Source: DASYKS01 sp035995205 (GTDB taxonomy: Bacteria > Acidobacteriota > Thermoanaerobaculia > Multivoradales > UBA5704). From it: a stretch of 64,000 bases of DNA. The notes beneath the pieces were generated by a model. That model saw only the letters and a program-made list of their open reading frames with translations, did not search any database and was not told where the DNA came from. This document shows positions 52,182-61,416 of this stretch, piece after piece. Each line of letters begins with the position of its first letter. Positions within the stretch are counted from its first letter, which is position 1. A program made the position numbers and the translations under genes. The stretch spans positions 127,311-191,310 of the forward strand of contig DASYKS010000014.1 in NCBI GenBank assembly GCA_035995205.1. The letters are read 5' to 3'.

Positions 52182-53840
52182 ATGGTAGTCGCCAACGTCA
52201 AACCGATGGTCGAAGAAAAGCCCCTGACGGCCGAGACGGTCGAGCAGGCGCGGGAGCGAATCGCCCAGGAGCGGAACGAGGCGGAGGAGTTCGCGGCGCG
52301 CTACGGCCTGGAATTCGTCGACATGACCCATTTCCGGATCGAGAACGATCTGTTCCGGAAGGTTCCGTTCGAGCTGATGCTGCGCTACGGCTTCCTGCCC
52401 TCCGAGCAGCTCGCCGGCCGGCTCGCGGTGGTGATGGCCGATCCGTCGGACGTGGTCAAGATCGACGAGATGGAGCTGCTGCTCGGCCAGCCGGTCGAGG
52501 TGCGGATCGGAGTCCGCTCGGCGATTGACGAGATCCTGCAGAAATCCGAGAGCACCCAGCGCGTGCTCGACGAGGCGAGCGAGGATTTCCGCATCCAGCT
52601 GGTGCAGGAGGACGAGGACGGCGAGGAGATCCTGTCGATCGACCGGATCACCTCCGACACCAGCCCGATCATCAAGCTGGTCGACTCGACCATGTTCAAC
52701 GCGATCCAACGCCGGGCGAGCGACATCCACATCGAGTCGCGCGACAACGAAGTGATCATCAAGTACCGGATCGACGGCGTGCTCTACCAGGCGATGGAGC
52801 CGATCGACAAGCGCCATCACCAGACGATCATCAGCCGGATCAAGGTCATGTCCGAGCTGGACATCGCGGAAAAGCGCGTCCCCCAGGACGGCCGCTTCCG
52901 GTTGCGCCTGAAAGGGCGGACGATCGACTTCCGCGTCTCGATCATCCCCTCGGTCCACGGCGAGGACTGCGTCATCCGTATCCTCGACAAGGAGTCGATG
53001 AACAAGGAGTTCAAGAATCTCCGGCTGGAGATCCTCGGCTTCGACGAGGAGACGCTGCGCAAGGTGCGCAAGTTCATCCGTGAGCCGTACGGCATGGTCC
53101 TGGTCACCGGCCCGACCGGCTCGGGCAAGACCACCACGCTCTACGCCTGCCTGTCCGAGATCCAGACCTCGGAGGATAAGATCGTCACGATCGAGGATCC
53201 GGTCGAATACCAGCTGCGCGGCATCACCCAGATTCCGGTCAACGAGAAGAAGGGGCTGACCTTCGCCCGCGGCCTGCGCTCGATCCTCCGCCACGACCCG
53301 GACAAGGTGATGGTCGGCGAGATCCGCGACGAGGAGACGGCGCAGATCGCGATCCAATCGGCGCTCACCGGCCACTTGGTGTTCACCACGGTGCATGCCA
53401 ACAACGTCGTCGACGTGCTCGGCCGGTTCCTGAACATGAACGTCGACCTCTACAATTTCGTCTCCGCGTTAAACTGCGTCCTCGCCCAGCGCCTGGTGCG
53501 TAAAATCTGCGACCATTGCAAGGTCCCGGCGAAGCCGACGCGGTCGATTCTCGAAGAGAGCGGTCTCGATCCGGCGGTCTACGGTGATTTCACGTTTTAC
53601 GAGGGGGTCGGCTGCATCGAGTGCAACGGCACCGGGTTTCACGGCCGCCTCGCGGTTTCCGAGCTGCTCGATCTGTCGGACCACATCCGGGAGCTGATCC
53701 TGGACCGGCGGCCGGCCTCGGAGATCAAGCGCGCGGCGAAAGAGGAGGGAATGACCTTCCTCCGCGAATCGGCGCTGGAAAAGGTCTTTCAGGGGGTCAC
53801 GACGTTGCGCGAGATCAACAAGGTCACTTTCGTCGACTGA
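52182..53840 (+). CDS. gspE: GspE/PilB-type assembly ATPase
   Basis: 552 residues. The N-terminal GspII_E domain (about 20-150) precedes the ATPase: Walker A GPTGSGKTTTL, Asp box TIEDPVEYQL, Walker B RHDPDKVMVGEIRDEETA, His box TGHLVFTTVHANN. The zinc tetracysteine is CDHC...GCIEC. It hydrolyses ATP to drive pseudopilin addition. The start is the ATG after GGTGAAGGA. Confidence 0.95.
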   Translation: MVVANVKPMVEEKPLTAETVEQARERIAQERNEAEEFAARYGLEFVDMTHFRIENDLFRKVPFELMLRYGFLPSEQLAGRLAVVMADPSDVVKIDEMELLLGQPVEVRIGVRSAIDEILQKSESTQRVLDEASEDFRIQLVQEDEDGEEILSIDRITSDTSPIIKLVDSTMFNAIQRRASDIHIESRDNEVIIKYRIDGVLYQAMEPIDKRHHQTIISRIKVMSELDIAEKRVPQDGRFRLRLKGRTIDFRVSIIPSVHGEDCVIRILDKESMNKEFKNLRLEILGFDEETLRKVRKFIREPYGMVLVTGPTGSGKTTTLYACLSEIQTSEDKIVTIEDPVEYQLRGITQIPVNEKKGLTFARGLRSILRHDPDKVMVGEIRDEETAQIAIQSALTGHLVFTTVHANNVVDVLGRFLNMNVDLYNFVSALNCVLAQRLVRKICDHCKVPAKPTRSILEESGLDPAVYGDFTFYEGVGCIECNGTGFHGRLAVSELLDLSDHIRELILDRRPASEIKRAAKEEGMTFLRESALEKVFQGVTTLREINKVTFVD

Positions 53841-53864
53841 GTCGACTGAAAAAACTCGAATCGA

Positions 53865-54872
53865 ATGGGCGAAACCTCCATCCCCCTCTGGCGGCGGGTC
53901 CTCGGCTTCAGTCCGATGCCGGTGCCCCCGCACGTCTTCGCGCTCGACGCCGAGCGGCTGCGCTACGCCCACCTGCCGCGCCAGGGCGATACGTTTCGCT
54001 TCCGCTCGTATCGCCAGGCGGCGCTCGCCCACGACACGTTTCTCGCGGGTCCCTTGGGCGGGCCGTTGCGCGACCCCCGATCGTTTTCCGACAAGGTAGG
54101 GGCCCTGGTGCGGACGCTCAAGGAGGGCGGGGTCGCCGTCAAGTCGGCCTCGCTGGTGGTGCCCGACGGCTGGCTGCGGGTGGTGTTCACCGAATCCGGC
54201 GACCTGCCCCGGAACGCCGCGGCGATCGACGAAGTGCTGCGCTGGAAGCTGCGCCGCCTGGTGCCGTTCCGGGTCGACGACCTGCGCCTGAACGCCACGG
54301 AGGTCATGCCGCTCGCCGGCCAGGAGGAACCGCGCCGCCTGCTGCTCGGCTTCGCGGTCGAAGCGTTGCTCGCCCAGCTGGAAGAGGCGTTTTCCGCCGC
54401 GGGCGTGCGCCTGGGGCTGATCACCAACGCGAGCCTTGCCCTCGCCTCGGCGCTCGACGGCCCGGTCCGGGGCGGCACGGCCGAGCGCGCCGAGCTGTCG
54501 GGCCTGGTGCTCGCCGACTCCGGCTCCTACACCCTGGTCTTCCGCCGGGGCGGCGAGCCGGTTCTGCACCGGTTCAAGGCGTTCGCCACCTCGCTTCCCG
54601 ACGACGCGCGCTCCGGGCTGGTCGAGCGCGACCTGCGCCTGACGCGCAATTTTCTCGACGAGCATTTCCCCGGCGAGCCGCACGGCCAGCTGGTGCTGGT
54701 GGCGCCCGCCGAGCTGGAGCCGCTGTGGGTCGACCTGATCGACCAGGGGCTGGGGCTCTCCGCCGTGCCGCTCGACGGCCGGCAATTGCCGCCGGTACGG
54801 GCCGAAGAGACGACCGCGCCCTGGCGCGAGCTGGCGCCGCTGCTCGGCGCGGTCCGGATGGAGGTTTCATGA
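53865..54872 (+). CDS. pilM: PilM-like actin-fold assembly protein
   Basis: 335 residues. The actin-like PilM fold is suggested by FALDAERLRYAHL at the N-terminus, DEVLRWKLRRLVPFRVDDL, LGLITNASLALASAL and GLVLADSGSYTLVFRRGGEP. It lacks a membrane segment, so it is cytoplasmic and should dock PilN. Sequence similarity to textbook PilM is weak; the call rests on fold pattern and gene order. The stop overlaps the next start. Confidence 0.7.
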   Translation: MGETSIPLWRRVLGFSPMPVPPHVFALDAERLRYAHLPRQGDTFRFRSYRQAALAHDTFLAGPLGGPLRDPRSFSDKVGALVRTLKEGGVAVKSASLVVPDGWLRVVFTESGDLPRNAAAIDEVLRWKLRRLVPFRVDDLRLNATEVMPLAGQEEPRRLLLGFAVEALLAQLEEAFSAAGVRLGLITNASLALASALDGPVRGGTAERAELSGLVLADSGSYTLVFRRGGEPVLHRFKAFATSLPDDARSGLVERDLRLTRNFLDEHFPGEPHGQLVLVAPAELEPLWVDLIDQGLGLSAVPLDGRQLPPVRAEETTAPWRELAPLLGAVRMEVS

Positions 54873-55615
54873 GCGCCGCCCGGAAGAGCCGCGAGCCGCT
54901 CGATCCGCTTAACCTCGCCCGCCGGCCGTTCGCCAACGGACGCCCGGTGTTGCGGGTCTCGTTGCTGCTGGGGTTGCTCGGCATTCTCCTGCTGGTCGCC
55001 AACGTCGCCGGCTATTGGCGCTATCTGGCGGATTCGGAAACCAAGCGGGCCGAACGCGACGCCTTGAGCGCCCAGCGCGAACAGGTCGAGCGGCGGATCG
55101 GCGATCTGGGCCGTCAGCTCCAGAGCTTCGACCTCGATCGGCAGAACCTGCAGGTCGGCTTTCTCAACCAGCGGATCGCCGAGCGGACGTTCTCCTGGAG
55201 CACGTTGCTCGATCGCTTGGCGCGCGAGTTGCCGAGCGACGTCCGATTGCTCGCGCTGACCCCCAAGAGCAACGAGACGCGAGGCAAGACGCTCTCCCGG
55301 AGCACCGCGACCCAGAAGCCGGGCGTCGGCGACCAGATTCCGCTGGAGATCGACGGCCAGGCCAAGAACGCCCAGGCGATGCTGCTGTTTGTCGACCACC
55401 TCTTCGCCCGCGCCGAATTCGTCGACCCCAACCCGAAGAACCAGCAGGAGGACGAGAAGGGGTTGATCAATTTCAAGCTGAGCGTCGGTTATCTGCCCCA
55501 GGTCGCCGCGGCCGAGGTGTCGATTCTCCCCGCCCCTCCCGGCCCCCCGACCCTGCCGGGCAAGGGCGACGCGCGAGAACCGGCTCCCGGAGCGACGGTG
55601 GGAGGGGGACGATGA
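54869..55615 (+). CDS. pilN: PilN-like inner-membrane protein
   Basis: 248 residues. The short cytoplasmic N-terminus has the PilN docking motif DPLNLARRPFAN, then one membrane helix (about 29-47) and a coiled-coil with ferredoxin-like periplasmic domain (TFSWSTLLDRLARELPSDVR). A Pro/Gly-rich tail ends the protein. Order PilM-PilN-PilO-PilP with four-base overlaps supports the call. Confidence 0.85.
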   Translation: MSAARKSREPLDPLNLARRPFANGRPVLRVSLLLGLLGILLLVANVAGYWRYLADSETKRAERDALSAQREQVERRIGDLGRQLQSFDLDRQNLQVGFLNQRIAERTFSWSTLLDRLARELPSDVRLLALTPKSNETRGKTLSRSTATQKPGVGDQIPLEIDGQAKNAQAMLLFVDHLFARAEFVDPNPKNQQEDEKGLINFKLSVGYLPQVAAAEVSILPAPPGPPTLPGKGDAREPAPGATVGGGR

Positions 55616-56307
55616 AAAGCCCGGACCGCGTTTGGCGCGAGCGGGCCTGGCTCTGGGCTCCGGTGCTGATTTTCTTCGTCGTCAACCTGATCGGGTTCGG
55701 GATCTACCGGCTCGGCTATGCCAATCGAGTCGGGGCCTTGGAGGAGCGGCTCGCCGCGGATCGCTCCGATCTGGCCAAGCTGGTCGATCGGGAGCGCGAG
55801 GTGGCCGCGGGGGTCGAACGGGCGCGGGCGAGCCGGGCGGGCATCCGCCAGCTCTACCAGGACCGCTTCTCGACCCGCAAGCGCCGGCTGACCCAGATCA
55901 TCGCGGAGGTCCAGGAGCTGGCGAAGAAAGCGGGTCTCGATCCGAAAGAGCTTTCCTATCCGGAAGAGCGGATCGACGATTTCGGCCTGGTCCGCCGGTC
56001 GTTCAATTTTTCGGTCGGCGGTACCTACGCCGCGCTGCGCCGGTTCTTCGATCTGCTCGAGACCAGCCAGTCGTTCGTCACCATCGAGGGGGTGGATCTG
56101 GTCGCCGCCGATGACGCGACGGGATCGGAGCTGCGGATCGACGTCAAGCTCTCGACGCTTTTCGCCCTGGATGAGAACAACCCGTTCGCGGCGCCCGCCC
56201 GGCCCGGCGCCGCGCCGGCCGCCGCCGCGACGAGAGGCGAAAAGACCCCGGCCGACCGGGCGCTCGCCGGTCCGACCAAAGCGCGAGCCGCGGGGGGTGA
56301 CGAATGA
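55612..56307 (+). CDS. pilO: PilO-like inner-membrane protein
   Basis: 231 residues: one membrane helix (WLWAPVLIFFVVNLIGFGIY), a periplasmic coiled coil (about 40-105), then a ferredoxin-like domain with FNFSVGGTYAALRRFFDLLE and ITLEGV-like FVTIEGVDLV. The Ala/Pro-rich tail is probably disordered. It should pair with PilN to form the inner-membrane alignment ring. Confidence 0.82.
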   Translation: MKSPDRVWRERAWLWAPVLIFFVVNLIGFGIYRLGYANRVGALEERLAADRSDLAKLVDREREVAAGVERARASRAGIRQLYQDRFSTRKRRLTQIIAEVQELAKKAGLDPKELSYPEERIDDFGLVRRSFNFSVGGTYAALRRFFDLLETSQSFVTIEGVDLVAADDATGSELRIDVKLSTLFALDENNPFAAPARPGAAPAAAATRGEKTPADRALAGPTKARAAGGDE

Positions 56308-56894
56308 GCTCGGAACGGCAGAAGTGGCTGCTCGTGGCGCTCGGGCTTCTGGTGGTCGTCCTGCTCGTCCGTTATGTACCGTGGACCGGCGGCGAGGAAT
56401 CGCTCGGGCCGGCGCGGAGCACGGGCACGTCGGCGGCCGGCGCGAGCGACAGCTCCGATGCGGTGGCCGAGCTGGCCCTCGGGTCGCTGTCCCGGGTGTC
56501 GCACAGCGCGCCGGTGGGCCGCGATCCATGGCGCTTCTACGAGCCGCCCCCTCCGCCGCCCCCGCCGCAGCACCAGCCGACCAAGGCCGAGCTCGAACGG
56601 GATCGCCTGGCGTTGGAGCAGGCGGCGCGCGAAGCCGCGGAGCGGGATCGTCTGGCACGCGAAGAGGCAGCGCGGCCGAAGCCGCCGAAATTCTCCTTCA
56701 AGTATCTGGGCAGCTTCGGTCCGAAGAACCGGCCGTTGGCCGCGTTCTCGGACGGTAAGACGATCATCAACGCCCACGAGGGCGAGGTCATCCTTTCCAA
56801 GTTCCGGGTGGCGAAGATCGGCTATGAGTCGGTCGACATCAAGTACATCGAATTTCCCGACGAGCCGGCGCTACGCCTGGCCATCGGTCGTTGA
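56304..56894 (+). CDS. pilP: PilP-like protein
   Basis: 196 residues with an N-terminal membrane helix (LLVALGLLVVVLLVRYV), a long Pro-rich and charged helical linker (about 85-125), and a small C-terminal beta domain (FSFKYLGSFGPKNRPLAAF, then VILSKFRVAKIGYESVDIKY). PilP normally is a lipoprotein linking PilN/O to the secretin; here a membrane anchor replaces the lipobox. The stop overlaps a possible TTG start of the secretin frame, but the ATG at 56921 is better. Confidence 0.72.
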   Translation: MSSERQKWLLVALGLLVVVLLVRYVPWTGGEESLGPARSTGTSAAGASDSSDAVAELALGSLSRVSHSAPVGRDPWRFYEPPPPPPPPQHQPTKAELERDRLALEQAAREAAERDRLAREEAARPKPPKFSFKYLGSFGPKNRPLAAFSDGKTIINAHEGEVILSKFRVAKIGYESVDIKYIEFPDEPALRLAIGR

Positions 56895-56920
56895 GCGTCA
56901 AATTCTCGAGGAGCATGCGA

Positions 56921-59599
56921 ATGCGCGGATGCCGGACCCTCTTGCTCGCCTCGGTCATGATCGCGACCGGTTGCACGAGCTATCGAACCTATCGGGAAGC
57001 GGAGATCGCCTCCCAGCTCGGCCGCTGGGACGACGCCGTGGTCGCCTATTTGAAAGCGTTGGAGAGCGATCCGTCCAATTTGAGCATTCGAACCGACCTG
57101 CTGCGCGCCAAAATCCGTGCCTCGCAAGAGCATTTCAAGAAGGGGAAGGATTTCCGCTCGGCGGGCGTGCTCGACCGGTCGCTGATCGAGCTGCAGCAGG
57201 CGGTCCAGCTCGATCCGACCAACCAGTACGCCCAGGCCGAGCTGGAGGGCGTCCGCCGGGCGCTCGCGGCGCAGAACCGGGAGGTGCCCACGCTCGACGA
57301 GCTGAAGGCGAAGAACCGCGGCACCCGGCCGCAGCCGCCGCAGCTCAATCCGCGCAGCAACCAGCCGATCTCGCTCGATTTCCCGCAGCCGGTGTCGATC
57401 TTCGACATCTACCGCGCGCTCGCCAAAGCCTACGGCATCAACGTGCTGTTCGATCCGAACCTGAAGGACCAGGAGATCGCGATCGAGCTCAAGGACGTCA
57501 CCGCGCAAAACGCGCTCGAAGTTCTGATGCGCTCGGCCGGCCACTTCTACAAGGTGCTCGACGAGGGGACCATCCTGATCGCCGCCGATACGCCGCAGAA
57601 CCGGCGTACCTATGAAGATCTGGTGATCCAGACGTTCTTCCTGTCCAACGCCGACGTCAAGGACATGACCACCATCCTGCGCAGCCTGATCGACGCACGG
57701 AAGATCGCGACCAACGAGAGCCTGAACGCGATCATCCTGCGCGACACGGCGGACAAGGTGAAGGTGGCGGAAAAGATCATCGAGGCCAACGACAAGTCGA
57801 AGGCCGAAGTGGTGATCGACGTCGAGCTGCTGCAGGTCAATACCGGCCGTCTGCGCGAGCTCGGCATGGCGCTCAGCTCGACCTCGATCACCCAGAGCCT
57901 CGATCTCGGCACCGGCAGCGCTCCTTCGGCGCTGCGCCTGTCCGACCTCCAGTACCTGAACCAGAGCAACTGGGTGCTCACGATCCCCAACTTCCTCTAC
58001 AACTTCGTCAAGACCAACAGCGACGCACAGCTCCTGGCGAAACCCCAGCTGCGCATCTCCGAGGGTGAGAAGGCGAGCCTGGTGATCGGCGACCGGGTGC
58101 CGATTCCGCTCACCCAGTTCTCGGCCCAGACGCCGGGCCAGGGCGGTCTGATCACCGCGCCGATCACCTCGTTCCAGTATCAGGACGTCGGCATTCGGCT
58201 CGACATCGAGCCGCGCGTCCATCACAACCGGGAGATCACGCTCAAGATCAAGGTCGAGGTTTCCGACATCAGCCGCGAGATCCAGGCGGCGGGCGGCCAG
58301 TCGCAGCCGGTCATCGGAACCCGCACGATCGACACCAAGATCCGGTTGAAGGACGGTGAGACCAACTTCCTCGCCGGCCTGCTCCGGACCGACGAGAAGT
58401 CCTCCGAAAGCGGCATTCCCGGCCTGTCGGAGATCCCCGTGCTCGGCCGGTTGTTCTCCAACAAGAAAGGCGAGAACCAGCGCCAGGACGTGATCTTGAC
58501 GCTCACGCCGCACATCATTCGGAACGCCGAGATCACGGAAGAAGACCTGTTGCCGATCTGGGTCGGGACCGAAGCGAACATCTCCTTCCGCGGCGGCAGC
58601 CCGCGGATCGAAGGGACGGAAGAGGGGCCGTTCGACGGCAACGCCGGCACGCCCGAAGAGATTCAGGACGTGATCCGCCGCCGATTGCAGCAGCTGCCGC
58701 GCGGCTTGCGTCCCGAGGACGCCCCTTCGGGCCTCGCCGGGGTGGCCGTGCCGCAGGACCAACAGCAGCAGGTTCAGCCGCCGCCGCAGCCTCAATTCGC
58801 GCCCACGCCGACGGCGCCCACCGACATCTTCAAGCAGGATGCGGTCAAGGATCCCGCTGAGGCGGAGCCGCCTCCGGGAGTGTCGGAGCTGGAAGAACAG
58901 GCCGACCAGCTGATCGCCGCGGCCCTCTCGGCCGACGGTCAGCGGGTTCTGGTCGCCCGCCGCCAGGCCGCCGCGGCTTCGGAGGCGGCGCTCGCGTCGA
59001 CCGCGATCTCGGGGGTTGCGACCAACGGCGAGCCGGCCGTGCGGTTGTCGCTCTCGCCCGAGCGGGCGGACGTCCGAATGGGCGAGCGGCTAATGATCAC
59101 GCTCGACGCCGCGACCCTGGTGCCGGTAGGGCATCTGCCGGTGACCCTCCGCTTCGATCCGGCCGTCCTGCGCGTCGAGCGCGTCGAGCCCGGCGACTTC
59201 CTCGGCGATCCCTCGCGCTCCCAGGTGCTCTCCGACAGCTCGCATCCCGGAGAATTGGTGCTCGGCGCGAGTCAGCTCGGCGGCGGTCCGGGGGTCGCCG
59301 GATCGGGCATCGTGGCGCGGATCATCTTCCGCGCGGTGGGCGAGGGCTCGTCGGCGGTCTCATTCGTGCAAGGAGAAGCGAAGGACCCGGCTCTACGCCA
59401 AATCGGGCCGGTCCGGCTTCGGCCGGCTCAGATCACGGTCGGCGGCTCGGAGCCCGAGGGGGGAGACGGACGGGGTGGCCATGATCGCGAGCCGCCCGCG
59501 GTGCCTCTCTCCACGCCGCCTCCGTCCGCCCCGTCCAAGAAGGCCATCGCTCCCCGCGAGCCGCTCGCCGCCTCGCCGGTGGGGCGCGGCATTAACTGA
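56921..59599 (+). CDS. gspD: Secretin (GspD/PilQ type) lipoprotein with TPR and cohesin-like C-terminus
   Basis: 892 residues. The ATG at 56921 has GAGGAG seven bases upstream and gives the lipobox ATGC. A TPR-like stretch (about 20-115) is followed by the STN/N0 domain (SLDFPQPVSIFDIYRALAKA), secretin N domains with SLNAIILRDTADKV, and the secretin core with SEGEKASLVIGDRVPIPLTQ, VGIRLDIEPRVH and GIPGLSEIPVLGRLF. A Gln/Pro linker leads to a C-terminal beta domain of ~125 residues (LSLSPERADVRMGERLMITL) resembling cohesin. It forms the outer-membrane pore. Confidence 0.9.
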   Translation: MRGCRTLLLASVMIATGCTSYRTYREAEIASQLGRWDDAVVAYLKALESDPSNLSIRTDLLRAKIRASQEHFKKGKDFRSAGVLDRSLIELQQAVQLDPTNQYAQAELEGVRRALAAQNREVPTLDELKAKNRGTRPQPPQLNPRSNQPISLDFPQPVSIFDIYRALAKAYGINVLFDPNLKDQEIAIELKDVTAQNALEVLMRSAGHFYKVLDEGTILIAADTPQNRRTYEDLVIQTFFLSNADVKDMTTILRSLIDARKIATNESLNAIILRDTADKVKVAEKIIEANDKSKAEVVIDVELLQVNTGRLRELGMALSSTSITQSLDLGTGSAPSALRLSDLQYLNQSNWVLTIPNFLYNFVKTNSDAQLLAKPQLRISEGEKASLVIGDRVPIPLTQFSAQTPGQGGLITAPITSFQYQDVGIRLDIEPRVHHNREITLKIKVEVSDISREIQAAGGQSQPVIGTRTIDTKIRLKDGETNFLAGLLRTDEKSSESGIPGLSEIPVLGRLFSNKKGENQRQDVILTLTPHIIRNAEITEEDLLPIWVGTEANISFRGGSPRIEGTEEGPFDGNAGTPEEIQDVIRRRLQQLPRGLRPEDAPSGLAGVAVPQDQQQQVQPPPQPQFAPTPTAPTDIFKQDAVKDPAEAEPPPGVSELEEQADQLIAAALSADGQRVLVARRQAAAASEAALASTAISGVATNGEPAVRLSLSPERADVRMGERLMITLDAATLVPVGHLPVTLRFDPAVLRVERVEPGDFLGDPSRSQVLSDSSHPGELVLGASQLGGGPGVAGSGIVARIIFRAVGEGSSAVSFVQGEAKDPALRQIGPVRLRPAQITVGGSEPEGGDGRGGHDREPPAVPLSTPPPSAPSKKAIAPREPLAASPVGRGIN

Positions 59600-59614
59600 G
59601 CGAGGATCTCGATC

Positions 59615-60082
59615 ATGCGCACGTTCGATCGCAAAGCGGCCGGCTTCACCCTCGCCGAGATGGTGATGGTGGCCGCCGTGCTCGCGATCCTTGCCGCGGT
59701 CACCCTGCCGATCGCCAAATACACCTCGAAGCGCAGCAAGGAGCTCGATCTGCGCCAGCACCTGCGCGAGATGCGCTTGGCGATCGACGAGTACAAGCGC
59801 TATAGCGACGCCGGACTGATTCCGGTCGATCTCAACACGGACGGTTATCCGAAGAAACTCGAAATCCTGGTCGAAGGGGTGGACGTCGTCGGCCAGATCA
59901 ACAAGAAGGCGAAGTTCCTGCGCCGGCTTCCGGTCGATCCGATGACCGGCAAGGACGAGTGGGGCATGCGCAGTTACCAGGACAAATTCGACGAAACGTC
60001 GTGGGGGGGCGAGAACGTATACGACGTGTATTCGCTTTCCGAAGGGGTTGGTTTGAACGGAGTTCCTTACACCAAGTGGTGA
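59615..60082 (+). CDS. Type II secretion/type IV pilin-like protein 1
   Basis: 155 residues. The class III signal is AAG|FTLAEMVMVAAVLAILAA, with Gly-1, Phe+1 and Glu+5. A helix (about 30-60) and a C-terminal domain ending GVPYTKW follow, with FLRRLPVDPMTGKDEWG as in GspG-type major pseudopilins. It should be a pseudopilus subunit; it is the first of three pseudopilin-like genes in a row. Confidence 0.85.
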   Translation: MRTFDRKAAGFTLAEMVMVAAVLAILAAVTLPIAKYTSKRSKELDLRQHLREMRLAIDEYKRYSDAGLIPVDLNTDGYPKKLEILVEGVDVVGQINKKAKFLRRLPVDPMTGKDEWGMRSYQDKFDETSWGGENVYDVYSLSEGVGLNGVPYTKW

Positions 60083-60089
60083 GCCGGAT

Positions 60090-60512
60090 ATGAAGATGCC
60101 CGCGCGAAAGCAGTCCGGTTTCACGTTGCTCGAGCTGATCATCGTGATCGCGATCATCGGCATTCTGGCGACGATCGCGATGCCCGCGCTCCGCCAAGTG
60201 CCGCGGCGCGCGAACGAATCGGTGCTCAAGACCAACCTGCGCACGATGCGGGACGTGATCGATCAATACCATGGCGACCGGGGCAATTATCCGCCGACGC
60301 TCGAAGAGCTGGTGACCAAGGGCTATCTGCGCAAAATTCCGGTCGATTCGATCACCAAGCACAGCGACACCTGGGTTCTGGAATTCGAAGAGATCAATCC
60401 GGACGCGCTGCCGGCGGAGACCGAGCAGGGCGAAGAGGGGCCGGGAATCATCGACGTTCATTCGGGCTCGCCGCTCACGGCCCTCGACGGCACGCTCTAC
60501 GCGGACTGGTAG
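60090..60512 (+). CDS. GspG-like pseudopilin 2
   Basis: 140 residues. The signal is QSG|FTLLELIIVIAIIGILAT, with Gly-1 and Glu+5. The core has GNYPPTLEELVTKGYLRKIP and SDTWVLEFEEI, typical of GspG. The C-terminus IIDVHSGSPLTALDGTLYAD resembles the calcium-binding end of GspG. Its size fits the major pseudopilin. Confidence 0.88.
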   Translation: MKMPARKQSGFTLLELIIVIAIIGILATIAMPALRQVPRRANESVLKTNLRTMRDVIDQYHGDRGNYPPTLEELVTKGYLRKIPVDSITKHSDTWVLEFEEINPDALPAETEQGEEGPGIIDVHSGSPLTALDGTLYADW

Positions 60513-60519
60513 GCACGCG

Positions 60520-61398
60520 ATGAAGATCCGCAACCAAGGCGCAAACCCTCGCGAGGCCGGCTACAACCTGGTCGTGCTGATGGTCGCGATCACCGTGATG
60601 AACATCCTGATCGCGGCGTCCTTGCCCTTGTGGAGCCGGATCATCCAGCACGACAAAGAAGAGGAGCTGGTCTTCCGCGGCCTGCAATACGCCGAGGCGA
60701 TCCGCGTGTTCCGGATCCGCTTCCAGCGCGCGCCGGTGCGGATCGAAGAGCTGCTGGAAGCGAAGCCGCGCTGTATCCGCCAGCTGTGGAAAGATCCGAT
60801 GACCGAGGACGGCAAGTGGAAGATCCTCTACGAAGGGGTTCCCCAGGTGCCCGGCTCGGTCCAGCGGCAAGTTCCTGGGGGCGGCGATGATGAGTCCGGG
60901 GGAGGTAAAGGAGAAGATCCCGCCGACTCCGACAACTCCGGACGTTCGGACTCCGGCCCCAATGCTGAAGATGGCTCGGAAGGCTCCGGGTTCCTCAGCA
61001 CGGAACAGAAGGAAAAGCTCACGATCGGACCGATCGAGGGCGTCCTCAGCAAGAGCCACAAGCGCTCCGCAATGGTTTGGTTCGGCCAAGATCGCTACGA
61101 CCAGTGGCAGTTTCGTTGGCAGCTCGTGGCGCAGCAGAAGAGCTTCGGAGTGCCGGCGGTGGATGGGCAGCCCGTCCCGCAAGGAGAAAGCGTGCGCTGG
61201 CTCGGCCGCCCATGGCCCAAATGGCTGGGTCTTCAGAGCGCGCCGCCGATTTCCCCGACGGGCCTACCCCCCAATTCGCCAGGAGGGCTGGGAGGTGCAC
61301 CGCCGCCGCCGAACAACCCGCCTGCAGGGGATGGTGGAGGTGCGTTCGGTGTTCCCAAGGGCCTCCCTCCCGACCCCAACGACGCGCCTCCCTCTTGA
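60520..61398 (+). CDS. Minor pseudopilin-like protein lacking Glu+5
   Basis: 292 residues. The N-terminal segment EAG|YNLVVLMVAITVMNIL looks like a prepilin signal with Gly-1, but position +5 is Val instead of Glu. The body shows ELVFRGLQYAEAIRVFRIRF and QLWKDPMTEDGKWKILY, as in PulG-type domains, followed by a Gly/Ser/Asp-rich insert and a Pro/Gly-rich tail. Lack of Glu+5 is known for the tip pseudopilin GspK, so a tip role is plausible. Confidence 0.75.
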   Translation: MKIRNQGANPREAGYNLVVLMVAITVMNILIAASLPLWSRIIQHDKEEELVFRGLQYAEAIRVFRIRFQRAPVRIEELLEAKPRCIRQLWKDPMTEDGKWKILYEGVPQVPGSVQRQVPGGGDDESGGGKGEDPADSDNSGRSDSGPNAEDGSEGSGFLSTEQKEKLTIGPIEGVLSKSHKRSAMVWFGQDRYDQWQFRWQLVAQQKSFGVPAVDGQPVPQGESVRWLGRPWPKWLGLQSAPPISPTGLPPNSPGGLGGAPPPPNNPPAGDGGGAFGVPKGLPPDPNDAPPS

Positions 61399-61416
61399 GG
61401 CGGTGATCCGTTGGCT

